From Saccoglossus kowalevskii (Eukaryota > Hemichordata > Enteropneusta > Harrimaniidae), in contig NW_003123903.1 in assembly GCF_000003605.2 (NCBI RefSeq), positions 866,408-886,787 on the forward strand: 20,380 nucleotides of DNA, given 5' to 3'. Under the pieces are notes generated by a model. That model searched no databases, was not told where the DNA came from, and saw nothing but the letters and a program-made list of their open reading frames with translations. Of the stretch, positions 19,586 through 20,380 are shown piece after piece. Position 1 is the stretch's first letter. Every line of letters starts with the position of its first letter. A program made the translations under genes and the position numbers.

Positions 19586-20380
19586 TTAATGTGGCATTGG
19601 TGGGGTACCTGGGTGTGCAACATTGGCATGTTTTGGTGCTACTGGTGGCAGTGGTGGGAGTGCGTGTGCTACTGGTGGCAGTGGTGGGAGTGCGTGTGCT
19701 ACTGGTGGCAGTGGTGGGAGTGCGTGTGCTACTGGTGGTAGCAATGGGACTGGGTGTGCTACTGGTGGCAGTGGTGAGAGTGCGTGTGCTACTGGTGGCA
19801 GTGGTGGGAGTGCGTGTGCTACTGGTGGCAGTGATGGGAGTGGGTGTGCTACTGGTGGCAGTGGTGGGAGTTTGTGTGCTACTGGTGGCAGTGGTGGGAG
19901 TGCGTGTGCTACTGGTGGCAGTGATGGGAGTGCGTGTGCTACTGGTGGCAGTGATGGGAGTGCGTGTGCTACTGGTGGCAGTGGTGGGAGTTTGTGTGCT
20001 ACTGGTGGCAGTGGTGGGAGTGCGTGTGCTACTGGTGGCAGTGGTGGGAGTGGGTGTGCTACTGGTGGCAGTGGTGGGAGTGGGTGTGCTACTGGTGGCA
20101 GTGATGAGAGTGGGTGTGCTACTGGTGGTAGCAATGGGACTGGGTGTGCTACTGGTGGCAGTGGTGGGAGTGGGTGTGCTACTGGTGGCAGTGGTGGGAG
20201 TGGGTGTGCTACTGGTGGCAGTGGTGGGAGTGGGTGTGCTACTGGTGGCAGCAGTGGGACTGGGTGTGGTACTGGTGGCAGCAGCGGGAGTGGGTGTGCT
20301 ATTGGTGGCAGCAGTGGGACTGGGTGTGGTACTGGTGGCAGCAGTGGGACTGGATGTGGTACTGGTGGTAGAAGTGGGAC
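19586..20380 (-). repeat. G-rich 30-bp array; minus strand reads as proline-rich decapeptide repeat
   Basis: About 25 copies of a 30-bp unit (ACTGGTGGCAGTGGTGGGAG then TGCGTGTGCT) run from about 19636 to the window edge. Degenerate starter sequence precedes them. On the minus strand one frame stays open from the edge to TAA at 19586-19588, about 264 codons, reading PPVAHALPPL repeats and ending KHANVAHPGTPPMPH. The plus strand is also open over long spans as CYWWQWWEWV repeats. Most unit differences change residues on the minus strand (A to P or K, P to S), which does not suggest selection on a protein. A secreted proline-rich repeat protein whose last exon ends here cannot be excluded; I favour a non-coding minisatellite. 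Confidence 0.9.

Noticed and set aside
20144-20371. Plus-strand tryptophan-rich CYWWQWWEWV frame
   Set aside because: It is the opposite-strand reading of the G-rich 30-bp array. Such a Trp- and Cys-rich composition has no known parallel that I can name.

Overview
The window looks like AT-rich, non-coding DNA from a eukaryotic genome, most likely a marine invertebrate and plausibly a bivalve mollusc. There are no bacterial-style operons, ribosome binding sites or long unique open frames. Short TA-flanked inverted-repeat elements and tandem minisatellites dominate. One interspersed repeat carries AGCTCCGCT/AGCGGAGCT palindromes and CGTCGG-type motifs that I associate, from memory, with molluscan genomes. 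The taxon call is an inference; no marker gene supports it.

Layout. 66-253 is a 36-bp minisatellite. 658-1351 is an interspersed element with 12-bp inverted ends and a core of about three 157-bp tandem copies. 1694-2109 holds two short TA-flanked inverted-repeat elements (MITE-like). 2671-3561 is the only stretch with exon-like signals: a short open frame ending at a possible donor, then three pyrimidine-rich acceptors, the last followed by a 27-codon open frame. 4097-4312 is a further MITE, and 4715-5012 is a CpG-dense block. 5831-6030 is another MITE, and 6256-6313 is a perfect 29-bp duplication. 8986-9090 is a 34-codon frame with a good start context and a signal-peptide-like N-terminus. 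9570-11206 is an array of about 44 copies of a 37-bp unit with no stop codon in any forward frame. 11269-11361 is a short MITE. 14958-16570 is an array of about 47 copies of a 34-bp unit, each carrying an E-box and a TATA-like palindrome, with an internal 309-bp near-perfect duplication. 17589-17677 is a small minisatellite. 19586-20380 is a G-rich 30-bp array, cut by the window edge, whose minus strand stays open as a proline-rich decapeptide repeat.

No complete protein-coding gene can be supported, and the long open frames in the arrays are best explained by stop-free repeat units. If a gene crosses the window, most of this is intron or flanking DNA with perhaps a terminal exon near 3478-3561. 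I found no tRNA, rRNA, CRISPR array or retrovirus-like element that I could defend. The best leads for something new are the three large arrays with distinct embedded motifs and visible higher-order structure, the CpG-over-represented block, and the TA-flanked MITE family.
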